DNA of 64,000 nucleotides from Chlorocebus sabaeus (GCF_047675955.1 NC_132912.1:81430382-81494381), one strand, 5' to 3'; positions 1-12,676 are shown, numbered from the stretch's first letter. Notes: generated from the sequence alone by a model not told the origin. Translations and numbers: made by a program.

Positions 1-579
1 ACAGTTCTTTTGGTAGGCTAGTCCATAGGTCTATCTTATTCATAATAAAATGACGCACAACCCCAGGCACAACCAAGGATTTTATGACTATGCAGAGGGT
101 GCCAAGAACCAACACCAGATAGAAACAAACTCCACAAAATGCAAAATAAATGAGTGCTTCTTATTTTCTCTCATAACACTATGGAAACTTTTCCTAAGCC
201 CTATCGTAAATGGAAAGGCAAAGGAAAACTTATAATCAACAGAAACACAGTTGAAAGCAATCCAAATATTCTAAATTATTTGTCCTGACTCAAGAAGTGT
301 TAGGACTTGTGAAGATCAAGTGACATTATGCATATAAAAGTATTATTATGAACTGTAAAGCACCCCCAAAAGTTAGGGTATTGTTACTGTAAGACACTAC
401 AATGACATTAAGAAAGCATATTTGCTTAATTTTACAGTACAAATTTATGGAAATAGTTTTATAACTTCTTAAAAACTGAGATCTTTCGTATTTAGAGTAT
501 CTTTATGGTTTAGTTGTTGAGGATTTTAAAACATAAGCATGGTTTAACATATACAAAACAATAAATATGATATACGATA
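1..579. other. unassigned AT-rich sequence
   Basis: No recognisable gene or repeat. Short open frames here lack any family resemblance and occur at chance density for AT-rich DNA. Confidence 0.5.
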
Positions 580-777
580 TTAACAGACTATAGGACAAAA
601 ACCATATGATCGTATCAGTAAATGCAGAAAAAGAATTCAACAATGTTTAACATCTTTTCAAGATTAAAATCTGTTAATAAATTAGGCATTGAAGGAATGC
701 ACCTCAACACAATAAAGACCATATATGGCAAGCCCACAGCTAATATCATGCTTAATGGTGAAAAATTGAAAGCTTTT

Positions 778-1103
778 GGCCAGGCGCGGTGGTTCGCGCC
801 TGTAATCCCAGCACTTTGGCAGGCCGAGGTGGGTGGATCACAAGGCCAGGAGATCGAGACCATCCTGGGTAACACGGTGAAACCCCATCTCTACTAAAAA
901 TACAAAAAATTAGCCAGGCATGGTGGCAGATGCCTGTAGTCCCAGCTACTCAGGAGGCTGAGGCAGGAGAATGACTCCTGAATCTGGAAGGCAGAGCTTG
1001 CAGTGAGTCGAGATCGCTCCACTGCACTCCAGGTGAAGCGACAGAGTGAGACACGGTCTCAAAAAAAAAAAAAAAAAAAATTAGATAGATAGATAGATAG
1101 ATA
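778..1103 (+). mobile_element. AluY inserted in L1
   Basis: A full-length Alu begins with the GGCCAGGCGCGG-type 5' end. Its right arm carries the AluY-type GCTTGCAGTGAG. It ends in about 20 A followed by a short GATA repeat. The target-site duplication GAAAGCTTTT is at 768-777 and 1104-1113, proving insertion into the pre-existing L1. The right arm has small changes around the usual CAGCCTGGGCGA segment. Confidence 0.95.
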
Positions 1104-1105
1104 GA
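1083..1105 (+). repeat. (GATA)n microsatellite in Alu tail
   Basis: About five GATA units follow the A-tail of the AluY, a common place for microsatellite birth. Confidence 0.9.
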
Positions 1106-2668
1106 AAGCTTTTCCTCTAAGATCAAGAATAAAATAAGAATGCCCATTCTCACCACTTCTATTCAACATATTACTGGAAATCCTCACCAGAACCATTAGG
1201 CAAGAAAATGAAAAAAGGCATGCAAATAGGAAAGGAAGAAAAATTATCTGTTTGCAGATGACGTGATCTTATATATAGAAAATCATAAAGACTTCACCAT
1301 AAAAACTCTTAGAACAAGTTCAGCAAAGTTGCAGGATACAAAGTTAGCATACAAAAATCAGTTGTGTTTTTATACAACAGCAACAAAACAACAAACTATT
1401 TGAAAATCAAGAAAACAATTCTATTTACAATAGCATCAAAAAGAATAAAATACCTAAAATAAATTAAACCAATGATATGAAAGATCTGTACAATGAAAAC
1501 TGTAAAATACTGATGAAACAAATTGTAGAATACACAAGTAAATGGAAAGATATCCCACCTTGATAGATTGGAAAGATTAACAGTGTTAAAATATCCACAC
1601 TGTCCAAAGCAATCTACAGACTCAATGCAATCTCTTTCAAAATTCCAAAGGCATTTCACAGAAATAGAAAAAACAATCCTAAAATTTACATGAAACGACA
1701 CACACACACACAAAAACTGAAGAGCTAACGTAGTGTTGAGCAACAACAAAGCCAGAGGCATCACAGTTCCTGATTTCAAGCTATATTGCAAAGTTAGAGT
1801 AATTAAAGCAGCATGTCACTGGCATTAAATGGACACACAGACCATTGGAACAGAATAGAGAACCGCAAAATAAATCCATGTATTTAGTCAGCTGATTTTT
1901 GACAAAGGTGCCAAGAACACACAAAGAGGAAAGGACAGTCTCTTCAATAAATAGTTTTGGGGTAACTGGATATTCACATGTAGAAAAGTGAAATTAGACC
2001 TTTATTTCACACCATATAAAAATCAGTCAAAAATGGATTAAATACTTAAATACCTGAAACTATAAAACTAATAGGAGGAAACAGGGGAGAAGCTTCATGA
2101 CATTGGTCATTTGGAGGGGGATATAAACTCAAAGACACAAACAGCAAAAGCAAAAATATACAAATGGAATTACATCAAACTAAAAGGCCTCTGCAGAGCC
2201 AAGAAAACAATCAACAGAATGAAGGGACAACCTATGGAATGGGGAAAAATTGTTTGCAGACCATACATTCTATAAGGGGCTAATATCCAAAATATATAAC
2301 AAACACAACTCAATTGGAAACAGCCCCGATTTAGGAAAATAGCCCGATTTAAATAGACATTTATCAAAAGAAGACGTACCAATGTTCCACAGGTATATGA
2401 AAAATCCTCAAAATCATTAAATGTCAGAAAATCTTAATTAAAACCATAATATATTACCTCACACTTGTTAAAAGAGCTATTAATTGACAAGACAAAAGAT
2501 AACGAGTGTTGGAGAGGATGTGGAGCAAAGAAAACCCTTGCACATTGTTGGTGAGAATATGAATTAGTACAGCCATTGTAGAAAACAGTATGAAGATTCC
2601 TCCAAAAATTAAAAATAGAACCTATGATCCAGCAATCCCTCTGTTGTGTATATACCCAAAGGTATATC

Positions 2669-3079
2669 CTAAATATATATAATTTTTATCAGTCATAAAA
2701 TATATTTTAAAATTTAAAATGATCCCACCCTCTCTTTCTTGGGGGGAAAAAACGAAGGCAGCATGAAGTTTCTCATTTGCTCTTATCTTTAGCTCAGTAG
2801 GTTCCAGTAACTTGCTACTTCTCCTTCCCTCATCTGTGCTCTTCATTCAGTGCCTGTGTACTGCAGGATAGACATAGCTTCCTATTTTTCTCCCCTCTAG
2901 CTTCTTCAGTCTTTCTCTTTCTCCAGACTCTCTTTTCTTTCTCTTTTTACGTTGCCAAATCTCCTTGATTTTAAAAACTTAATTGAACTAGTTATTGTCC
3001 AATTTCTTAATATTCTAATGTATGGAAGGGGCCCATTATAAAATGTGAAGTGCTATAAACGTGTTATTCGTTGCTTCCA
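2669..3079. other. unassigned sequence, pyrimidine-rich in part
   Basis: Positions about 2865-2950 are CT-rich on the + strand. No gene or confident repeat was recognised. Confidence 0.4.
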
Positions 3080-3890
3080 TTTACTTTTTATCCTCATACA
3101 ACTTATCATCAATCTTCAGCACACTGATTACTCTTCAAATGTCATTTGGATTTGGTAAGATTTTCATATCACCAAATGTAAAGGCCTTTTATCATCTGCA
3201 TCCTCTTTGATATTTCAGCAGTTTATTTCTGCTGAACTTCTATAGTGCTAAACTCTACTGGATCTCTTCTGATATGTGTGCTTACTGTTTATCAACTCTA
3301 GCTTCTATGCTACCCCCTTGAGTGTAGGTGTATTTTAAAGTTCAACCTTTGACATTATGTTCTTTTCTGTTTAAAACTATTTCCTCTGAGAATTCTTGAA
3401 TTCTCATGAATTTTAATCTCCTCTTAATGTTTAAATTCTCACCTTTATTGTCAGATTCCTATCTCAACTCCCTATCTCTAAACAAAAGCCATTGCCCTAT
3501 TTCTGTCTAATCAAAATTTTTATTTGCATTCCCATAATCATTTATAATTAATCAATTACTTCCCCAAACTAATTTCTTTTTCTAATTTCACTCATTATAG
3601 CTACTGGGAGAAGTATCTTCTTAGTCAGTTTATATTACCCAACTTTCTGATTTTCTCTTTTTCTCTTTAAATCAAACTATCATCAAAATCATTACATTTT
3701 TTCAATGTGTCTTGGATATGCACCTTTTTCTGAATTATTAGTAACACTACTGCCATATTCTCATCATTTTAACATTATTGAAATTACCATGTATATAGTC
3801 TTCCTACCTCTCTTTATGCTGCTCCTAAGACCAACCCACTAAAACACTTTGTTAATCAGAACTTGCTCAATAAGTTACAATGGCTATTTG
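3080..3890 (+). mobile_element. ancient L2 LINE fragment (probable)
   Basis: Diverged wording matches the L2 ORF region in sense orientation, clearest at about 3160-3250, where the segment encoding the caspase-like stretch of L2 reverse transcriptase is recognisable. Beyond about 3450 the resemblance weakens and the right edge is a guess. No open frame survives. Confidence 0.5.
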
Positions 3891-5662
3891 TGTCCTATAG
3901 TTAATACTGAGCTACTGAAGCTTTTAAGGCAGGTATGCGACAATTACAAAGTAGTTATATGAAGATTAATCTGCCTATGTCTCATAGAGTGAGTAGAATT
4001 GAAAAAAGACTGGAATTTAGGAGAGATTATTATCATTCCAGCAAGAAACTATAAGATTATAAGGATAGTATAATTGGGTATGGAAAGAAAACAATGGACT
4101 TGAGAGAATGATGTGCTACTGTGTTTCCAAGATTATAAAAAAAAATCACAAACATTAGAGGTCCTTTCATTTTTTGATATTTTAAAAGATTAAATTATCA
4201 TAATACTAACATTTATATACTATAAATATTAATAGTATAGTACAGTATCATATGGCATATGAAGTAAAATATATTGTGTAGATTTTCCCAGTGTTTAAAA
4301 CACAATTGTTAGTTTCCAGTTTTACACAGAGTATCCTTAAGAAAGAAAGTAACAACTTTAGTTGTCGCTGTTTTGTGTTTGTGAGTAAACAAAGCTAAAT
4401 TAAAAATGGCTCTCAGGGTAACCTGTCTTGGAATATCCTCTGCTGACAGTAGTCAAAATTTGAAAGGAGTTAATGTCGAGGGGGCTGGGGGTAAGAAATC
4501 TTGGGAAGGATGGAGAAGAAAGAACCTCTCTACAGACAACCACTCTGGGAGTTTTTCTCTTCTTCTCCTCTCTGGTCCTGTCCCTCCTATTCACTATCTA
4601 TTAGAGTGTAGCATTCTCAAACTGTGTTCAAGTACACAGCCCTCCCTGAATACCTTGTCAGGTAATCTTGGAAATAAACTGTATACAGTGAGCAGAGTTA
4701 TAAGGATATAGACACAATTAGTTTGCCCCATGTTCCAGGTTGTTCTTGCCTTCACAGATATATCTTTCTAGTTTTGAGTTTTTCACCAGGCTAAAATTAA
4801 TCCTCTTAGCTCTCTACATTACTTACAAACAGGACCTCTAGTCTATTCCTCTGGCATGCAGTTCAAAACTGGTCTTTTGAAACCCTAATTTAGTTAGTAT
4901 CTCCTTAAATATAACCACAGAAATTTCCTGATGGGTTTTTCTCAAGGATTTTTATCTCAGCAGAATTAAAGCTGTGACTTTTATAATGATGAACATATTT
5001 TAGTTTCCCAGAGTTCTTTCTAAGCTAAAACAAATGTCTATAGAATTTTGAAAAGCCTTTTCATTTTTCTGAGCATTCCCCAACCCACTCTTAATTTGTA
5101 CTGTAACAGTGGTGATGTTATATAACTCACATCTGCCATACACTCATTAGTTTGATAAGAAAGGCTAATTTAACAGCCACATCTTGCCTGGAGACTTTCT
5201 CTGTATTATTTGTGTAAACAAAACTACCACACTGCATTCAATTGGAGTTTAACTTTCCATATTCCATCCAAAGTAGGCCTGCTCCAAGATTCATGATGAG
5301 AGAAACTTCAGAGTAAGTAGAAGCTTATTAAAGAGATTAGTCAGCCAATAACATGTACTGAATGATGATTCAATATGATGTATGCATGGATGTATATGTG
5401 TATGTATGTATGAAGTTGATGTACCTTATTGAGTAGCCATTAGGTTTCTTGTTATGATACAAATGAGAAACACTGTCCTTGCCATCATCTTACTCTTCTC
5501 CAAATGACTGCTGTTTTCTTAGACTACATGTAAATGGAGTTGTTTCTGGTTAACTATTCTTAGCAAGGCAGACAGCATCATAAACATTAGCTCACTAGCT
5601 ATTCATGGGAGGGATTTCAACTGAAATGTAGCAATAGTGAGGGCCATGGAGACGGAAAACTA
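3891..5662. other. unassigned unique sequence
   Basis: No gene or confident repeat was recognised. A short TATG-rich run is at about 5390-5415. The open frames at 4400-4711 (64 and 101 residues, opposite strands) have no domain, signal peptide or family resemblance. Confidence 0.45.
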
Positions 5663-5955
5663 CAGTTGGCCCTCTGTAACTGTGTGTTCTACATTGGTGG
5701 ATTCAAGCAACCATAGATGAAAAATATTTTTTAAGAATAGATGGTTTCACCTGTACTGAATAAGTACAGACAGACTTTTTTCTATCATGGTAGGTATTAT
5801 AAGTAATCTAGAGATGATTTAAAATACATGGGAGTCTGTGCAATAGGTTATACACAAGTACTACCCCATGTTGTATCAGGGACTTGATCATTTGTGGATT
5901 TTGATATCCTCAGGAGGTCCTGAAACCAATTTCCTATGGATACCAAGAGACAATG
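5663..5955 (+). mobile_element. MER2 (non-autonomous Tigger-type DNA transposon)
   Basis: The element begins with CAGTTGGCCCTCTGTA, preceded by TA as expected for a Tc1/mariner target. Near 5935-5955 it ends with the inverted-repeat-like GGATACCAAGAGACAATG. The interior carries the characteristic GTAATCTAGAGATGATTTAAA block. At about 290 bp it is close to the roughly 345-bp MER2 consensus with small deletions. It has no coding capacity. The family name is recalled from consensus. Confidence 0.85.
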
Positions 5956-7682
5956 GCATCACCTTCTGCTATTCTCAGTAAAGGTTCCCATTATTAGGAC
6001 ACACAAATGAGACTTTATGGTTCCAATCTGTGTTTAGAGTCACATATAATTTTCATAAAACTGTCAAATGCAAATGAAAATCAAAAGTGGAAGATTTCTT
6101 TTACCACTGCCATTCATATATATGAAACTTCTTCACAATAGCTAAGTCAAGTTGTATGTCTATATGTCTAGCAACTAGAAAAGTATTTCCTCTTGAGGTA
6201 GCCTGTTCTATCTACAGTGAACTCTAGTAGTTTCATTATATGGAACCAAAAACGTCTTCCCACTGTCAGTGTTTCCTTATCTCAAAAACACAGAGAACAG
6301 TTAATTCTTTGTCACATGACAACCATGTACATATATATATAGAGAGATACTTATGTATGTGGTTCAGAACATATCCCTCTGATTCTTCTTTTCTCCAGAT
6401 TAAATCTTTCTAAATACCGTAGCTCTGTCTCAAGGATATTGTGTCCTTGTTGTCTTCTGAATTTTCAGTAAAAGTATGTATTTGCCTCTTAAAGTATAAT
6501 GTCCAGAACTAAAAACATTATAACTGGGGTGGTCTGATCACAATAGAGCAGTTCTATAGTCATCTGAACTGTTCGATAGCAAGTAAGTACTTATAAATAA
6601 ATTATCAGTTTATTCACATTCAAAAATGATCTTTGATTATATTTGAGTATATAGCTATTCATATTCATAAATTTCTTCATAATAACTTTTATTTATTATT
6701 CCTCACAACAGCCGTCTTGAAGTTTTATACTTCTAAGCTGAAAAAAATGCCTACAGGTTTCATTTTTTACAGATCATGAATGATATTAAAGCTAATTATG
6801 CGTAACACTACAAATGAAATAACTGCTGCATTGTAGTTACATTTTATATAGTCTCTTGGTTACTCTATGATTACTTAGACATTTAAATCAGGAATTGTCA
6901 TGAAGCTTGATAATAAGATTTTCTTTTTATGGTAAGTGTCATATATCCACACAGTATCTATGAATTCACACATTTTGTGAGACAGATCATGGGGTAATCT
7001 TTCATGGTGTGGAAGATGTTGACAGTCCATGAAATGCAACAAATAAGCCTTATTTCAGATGTTCACAGAGCAAAACTGAGAACTTTGCATGGATTTAGTT
7101 GATGCTTCAGTAGTGATAAAGAAGATTATTTCTTTGGTCCCACAGTTGATAGTTCTCTTATTACAGAACATTTCTATATTGCTTTTAATTTTTCCTTCTG
7201 TTGTGCAGCTAAAAATAATGATTTGATTAATATATAAAACTGAGGAATAAAGGGACCTTAATTATACATAGACAAAGAAACTAAGTCTACAGAGACACTA
7301 CATGGACACTAAGCCTACAGAAAAGGTCCTAATACTCCAAGGAACCAGACTGACTCAAAATTAAATTCTAAGTCATTGCCTGGCAAAACTGAGCTTTAGA
7401 GATAGACCATGCACATTTAGTTCATTCTTGTTACATATTACATTCCATTGCCCTGGTTTTTGTTTCATATTATTTTACTGTCTTACATTCATGGATAAAT
7501 TACTCTAGTTCTTTTTCTTTTTTATTTCTTGTCCCATAATAGCCAAATTCCCTTGTGGATGGATGGAGGCAGGAAAAGAGAACAAAACAAAATAAGTATG
7601 ATACTCAATAGAACCATTATAGGCCCTCATTAGCCACCTTGTATATTTCTGTCTCTTAAGGGTGTCTTTATATATAGAACCC
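5956..7682. other. unassigned unique sequence
   Basis: AT-rich sequence without a recognisable gene or repeat. A short TA/GA run is at about 6330-6350. Confidence 0.45.
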
Positions 7683-7695
7683 CAAACACATGTTT
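7683..7695. repeat. target-site duplication, left copy
   Basis: CAAACACATGTTT matches 10984-10996 exactly. The two copies bracket the 5'-inverted L1, marking both parts as one insertion. Confidence 0.9.
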
Positions 7696-9322
7696 TTTTT
7701 TAAAATTATTATTATCATTATACTTTATGTTCTAGGGTACATGTGCACAATATGCAGGTTTGTTACATATGTATACATGTGCCATGTTGGTGTGCTGCAC
7801 CCATTAACATTACATTAGGTATATCTCCTAATGCTATCCCTCCCCCCACCCATACCCCAAAACAGGCCCCAGTGTGTGATGTTCCCCTTCCTGGGTCCAA
7901 GTGTTCTCATTGTTCAATTCCCACCTATGACTGAGAACGTGCGGTGTTTGGTTTTCTGTTCTTGCGATAGTTTGTTGAGAATGATGGTTTCCAGCTACAT
8001 CCATGTCTATACAAAGGACATCAACTCATCCTTTCTTATGGCTGCATAGTATTCCATGGTGTATATGTGGCACATTTTCTTAATCCAGTCTGTCATTGAT
8101 GGACATTTCAGTTGGTTCCAAGTCTTTGCTATTGTGAATAGTGCTGTAATAAACATATGTGTGCATGTGTCTTTATAGCAGCATGATTTATAATCCTTTG
8201 GGTATATATCCAGTAATGGGATAGCTGGGTCAAATGGTATTTCTAGTTCTAGATCCTTGAGGAATCACCACACTGTCTTCCACAATGGTTGAACTAGTTT
8301 ACAGTCCCACCAACAGTGTAAAAGTCTTCCTATTTCTCCACATCCTCTCCAGCACCTGTTGTTTCCTGACTTTTTAATGATCGTCATTCTAACTGGTGTG
8401 AGATGGTATCTCGTTGTGGTTTTGATTTGCATTTCTCTGATGGCTAGTGATGATGAGCATTTTTTAATGTGTTTATTGGCTGCATAAATGTCTTCTTTTG
8501 AGAAGTGTTTGTTCATATCCTTTGCCCACTTTTGATGGGGCTGTTTGTTTTTTTCTTGTAAATTTGTTTGAGTTTTTGGGAGCTTCTGGATATTAGCCCT
8601 TTGTCAGATGAGTAGATTGAAAAATTTTCTCCCATTCTCTAGGTTGTCTGTTCACTCTGATGGTAGTTTCCTTGGCTGTGCAAAATTTCTTTAGTTTAAT
8701 TAGATCCCATTTGTCTATTTTGGCTTTTGTTGCCATTGCTTTTGGTATTTTAGACATGAAGTCCTTGCCCATGCCTATGTCCTGAATGGTATTGCCTAGG
8801 TTTTCTTCTAGGGTTTTTATGGTTTTAGGTCTAACATTTAAGTCTCTACTCCATCTTGAATTAATTTTTGTGTAAGGTGTAAGGAAGGGATCCAATTTCA
8901 GCTTTCTACTTATGGTTAGCCAGTTTTCCCTGCACCATTTATTAAACAGGGAATCCTTTCCCCATTTCTTGTTTTTATCGGGTTTGTCAAAGATCAGATG
9001 GTTGTAGATGTGTGGTATTATTTCTGAGGGCTCTGTTCTGTTCCATTGATCTATATCTCTGTTTTGGTACCAGTATCATGCTGTTTTGGTTACTGTAGCC
9101 TTGTAGTATAGTTTTAAATCAGGTAGCATGATGCCTCCAGCTCTGTTCTTTTGGCTTAGGATTGTCTTGGCAATGTGGGCTGTTTTTAAGTAGTTTTTTC
9201 GAATTCTGTGAAGAAAGTCATTGGTAGCTTAATGGGATGGCATTGAATCTGGAAATTACCTTGGGCAGTATGGCCACCTTCATGATATTTATTCTTCCCA
9301 TCCATGAGCAGCATGGAATGTT
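7696..9322 (-). mobile_element. L1 3' part of a 5'-inverted (twin-primed) L1
   Basis: The poly(A) tail appears as a T run from about 7693, followed by the L1 3' UTR and then ORF2 C-terminal sequence, all on the minus strand. The identity to young primate L1 (L1PA-like) is visibly high. It starts internally at the ORF2 segment encoding the NIPC-type motif, next to 9322. There the orientation flips, and the preceding part of the same L1 continues on the + strand. The remaining frames at 8265-8516 and 8593-8895 (minus) are pieces of the ORF2 C-terminus. The copy cannot encode a full protein. Confidence 0.95.
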
Positions 9323-9400
9323 AAGCAGTGTGTAGAGGGAAATTTATAGCACTAAATGCCCACAAGAGAAAGCAGGAAAGATCTAAAATTCACACCCTAA

Positions 9401-9535
9401 ATGACGAGTTGATGGGTGCTGACGAGTTGATGGGTGCAGCACACCAACATGGCACAAGTATACATATGTAACAAACCTGCACGTTATGCACATGTACCCT
9501 AGAACTTAAAGTATAATAATAATAATAAAATAAAA
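9401..9535 (+). mobile_element. very short L1 3' end nested in the inverted L1
   Basis: Only about the last 120 bases of the L1 3' UTR are present, ending in AATAATAATAATAAAATAAAAAAA. The insertion is flanked by AAAATTCACACCCTAA (9385-9400) and AAAATTGACACCCTAA (9536-9551), a TSD with one mismatch. Removing it restores continuous host L1 sequence, so it is younger than the host. Its 5' end holds an 18-bp tandem duplication. Confidence 0.92.
9402..9437 (+). repeat. 18-bp tandem duplication at L1 5' junction
   Basis: TGACGAGTTGATGGGTGC occurs twice in a row (9402-9419 and 9420-9437), while the L1 consensus has it once. Confidence 0.95.
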
Positions 9536-9551
9536 AAAATTGACACCCTAA

Positions 9552-10985
9552 CATCACAATTAAAAGAACTAGAGAAGCAAGAGCAAACACATTCAAAAGC
9601 TAGCAGAAGGCAAGAAATAACTAAGATCAGAGCAGAGCTGAAGGAGATAGAGACACAAAAAAACCCTTCAAAAAATCAATAAATCCAGGAGCTGATGTTT
9701 TGAAAAGGTCAACAAAATTGATAGACCGCCAGCAAGACTAATAAAGAAGAAAAGAGAGAAGAATCAAATAGGCGCAATAAAAAATGATAAAGGGGATATC
9801 ACCACCGACCCCACAGAAATACAAACTACCATCAGAGAATACTATAAACACCTCTACACAAATAAACTAGAAAACCTAGAAGAAATGGATAAATTCCTGG
9901 ACATACACACTCTCCCAAGACTAAACCAGGAAGAAGTTGAATCCCTGAATAGACCAATAACAGAATCTGAAATTGAGGCAATAATTAATAGCCTACCAAC
10001 CAAAAAAAGTCCAGGACCAGATGGATTCACAGCCGAATTCTACCAGAGTTACAAGGAGGAGCTGGTACCATTCCTTCTAAAACTATTCCAATCAATAGAA
10101 AAAGAGGGAATCCTCACTAACTCATTTTACAAAGCCAACATCATTCTGATACCAAAGCCCGGCAGAGACACAACAAAAAAAGAGAATTTTAGACCAATAT
10201 CCCTGATGAACATCGATGCAAAAGTCCTCAATAAAATACTGGCAAACCAAATCCAGCAGCACATCAAAAAGCTTATCCACTGTGATCAAGTGGGCTTCAT
10301 CCCTGGGATGCAAGGCTGGTTCAATATACACAAATCAATAAACGTAATGCAGCATATAAACAGAACCAAAGACAAAAACCACATGATTATCTCAATAGAT
10401 GCAGAAAAGACCTTTGACAAAATTCAACAGCTGTTCATGCTAAAAACTCTCAATAAACTAGGTATTGATGGAACGTATCTCAAAATAAGAGCTATTTATG
10501 ACAAATCCACAGCCAATATCATACTGAATGGGCAAAAACTGGAAGCATTCCCCTTGAAAACTGGGATAAGACAGGGATGCCCTCTCTCACCTCTCCTATT
10601 CAACATAGTGTTGGAAGTTCTGGCCAGGGCAATCAGGCAAGAGAAAGAAATAAAGGATATTCAATTAGGAAAAGAGGAAGTCTAATTGTCCCTGTTTGCA
10701 GATGACATGATTGTATATTTAGAAAACCCCATCATCTTGGCCCAAAATCTCCTTAACATGATAAGCAACTTCAGCAAAGTCTCAGGATACAAAATCAATG
10801 TGCAAAAATCACTAGTATTCTTATGCACCAATAGCAGACAGACAGAGAGCCACATCATGAGTGAACTCCCATTCACAATTGTGTCAAAGAGAATAAAATA
10901 CCTAGGAATCCAACTTACAAGGGATGTGAAGGACCTATTCAAGGAGAACTACAAACCACTGCTCAATGAAATAAAAGAGGACACA
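9552..10985 (+). pseudogene. L1 ORF2 fragment, reverse-transcriptase region, dead
   Basis: The longest frame is 9885-10685 (266 residues) and encodes the N-terminal and central RT blocks, including the SPGPDGFTAEFY-type and RQGCPLSPLLFN-type motifs. A single in-frame TAA at 10683-10685 interrupts just before the catalytic FADD at 10695-10706. The same frame then continues to about 10985. The endonuclease domain and the C-terminus are missing from this strand, since the C-terminal part lies inverted at 7696-9322. It is a retrotransposon relic, not a host gene. Confidence 0.93.
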
Positions 10986-10996
10986 AACACATGTTT
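10984..10996. repeat. target-site duplication, right copy
   Basis: CAAACACATGTTT is identical to 7683-7695. Confidence 0.9.
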
Positions 10997-11361
10997 ATTT
11001 TAGAAAATATATCAGTATGTATTCAGTCAAACCAGTTTGTCTGATGTAACATAAATCAAACATTTAATTAGTTTTACATTTTTAAAGTATTTTTACATGT
11101 CTTGTTGAAGTCACACTAGTTTTCTAATATGCCACTCGTTATGACTTTGTCCCATGTCATCATAAGAGGCTGTGAATCTACCACAGTAGATAGTATAACT
11201 GACACTGGTCTTACCTTCTTATAGATGAGCAGTAAAATCCATATAAGTCAAAATCTATCATTGATTGTTTTACTGCCACCTCACAGATAGACTTATATGA
11301 TACATTTCTATTTCAAGGCTCTTTTCGTTCTTACTCCTAAAGCCTAAGTGCCTTTGTCAAA
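10997..11361. other. unassigned unique sequence
   Basis: Pre-integration DNA between two L1 insertions. No gene or repeat was recognised. Confidence 0.5.
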
Positions 11362-11374
11362 ATAATGGCTCCCA

Positions 11375-12663
11375 CCACATACCTACAACAAATTGATCTT
11401 CAATAAAATTGACAAAAGTAAACAATGGAGAAAAGACACCATATTCCACTAATGGTTCTGGGAAAACTGGCTAGCCATAGGCAGAAAAATGAAACTGAAC
11501 CCCTATCTTTTACCATATACAAAAATTAACTCAACTTGGATTAAAGACCTGGAACTATAAAAATGCCAGAAGAAAACTTGAGAAAACTCTTTTGGACATC
11601 AGCCTAGGCAAAGTATTTATGACAAAGACCCCAAAAGCAAGTGCAGGAAAATTAAAAACAGACAAATAGTACTTAACGGAACTAAAAAGTTTCTCCACGG
11701 TAAAAGAAATAATCAAGAGAATAAACAGACAACCTACAGGATGGGAGAAAATATTTACAAATTATGCCCCAACAAAATATTAATATCCAAAATCTACAAG
11801 GAATTCAAACAACTCAACAAGAGAAAAACAACTCCATTAAAAACTGGGCCAAGTGCATGAACAGATATTTCTCAAAAGAAGAAATACAAGCAGCCAACAC
11901 ATGAAAAAATGCTCAACATAGCTAATTATCAGAAAAATGCAAATTAAAACCACACTGAAATATCATCTCAAATTAGTCAAAATAGCATTTATTAAAAAGT
12001 AAAAAAAGACAACAGCAACAGATGTTGACATGGATAAAGAGAATGCTCATGTATTGTTTGTGGGAATTTTAATTAGTTCAACCTCTATGGAAAACAGTAT
12101 GGAGATATCTCAAAGAACTAAAAAGAGAACCACCAATCAACCCAGCAATCCCACTACTAGGTAACCATGCAAAGGAAAAGAAATCATGTAAAAAGTACAC
12201 CTGCATTCACATATTCATTGCAGCACTATTTACATTAGCAAAGTCATGGATCCAAACTGAATGTTAACGAATAGTTGTTTGGATAAAGAAAATGTGGTAT
12301 ATATACATGATGGACTACTACACAGTCATAAAAAAGAATGAAATCATGTCCTCTGCAGCAACATGGATGGAGCTGGAGGCCATTATCCTAAATGAACTAA
12401 CACAGAGGCAAAAAATAAAATATCACATGGTCCCACTTATAAGTGGGAGCTAAACAAATGGTACAAATGGGCAAAAAGATGGAGAAAACAGACTCTGGAG
12501 ATTCCAAAGGGGGTGGAATGAGGGTTGAAAAATTACCTACTGAGTACAATGTCCAATATTTCGGTGATGGGTGCACTGGAAGCCCAATCCCCACTGTTAT
12601 ACATGTAATACCCATGTAACAAACAAGCACAAATACCCCCAAATTTAAAATAAATTTTAAAAG
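11375..12663 (+). mobile_element. 5'-truncated L1 (ORF2 C-terminus plus 3' UTR)
   Basis: The sequence runs from the ORF2 C-terminal third to an L1 3' end with an AAAATAAATTTTAAAAG tail. The TSD ATAATGGCTCCCA is at 11362-11374 and 12664-12676. The frame is closed by many stops. The 3' UTR type and divergence suggest an L1PB/L1MA-age copy, older than the twin-primed L1 to its left. Confidence 0.92.
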
Positions 12664-12676
12664 ATAATGGCTCCCA

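Larger units (their letters stand above)
580..2668 (+). mobile_element. L1 fragment (ORF2 part), split by an AluY
   Basis: The + strand follows L1 ORF2 from the reverse-transcriptase region (before the LFADD-like motif, near 1255-1275) through to the segment ending with the ORF2 C-terminal wording near 2630-2668. It stops before the L1 3' UTR, so it is truncated at both ends and has no poly(A) tail. Many stops and indels break the reading frame. An AluY at 778-1103 interrupts it, and the L1 resumes with the same ten bases that precede the Alu. The divergence suggests an L1MA/L1PB-age copy; the subfamily was not tested. Confidence 0.85.
9323..10983 (+). mobile_element. L1 5' part (inverted) of the same L1
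   Basis: This is ORF2 sequence on the + strand, from the region between endonuclease and reverse transcriptase through the RT active site. It stops at the codons just before those where the minus-strand part begins. Only about nine bases of L1 seem to be lost between the parts, and the outer end lies against the right TSD copy. This arrangement is the signature of twin priming during L1 integration. A short independent L1 insertion sits inside at 9401-9535. Confidence 0.93.
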
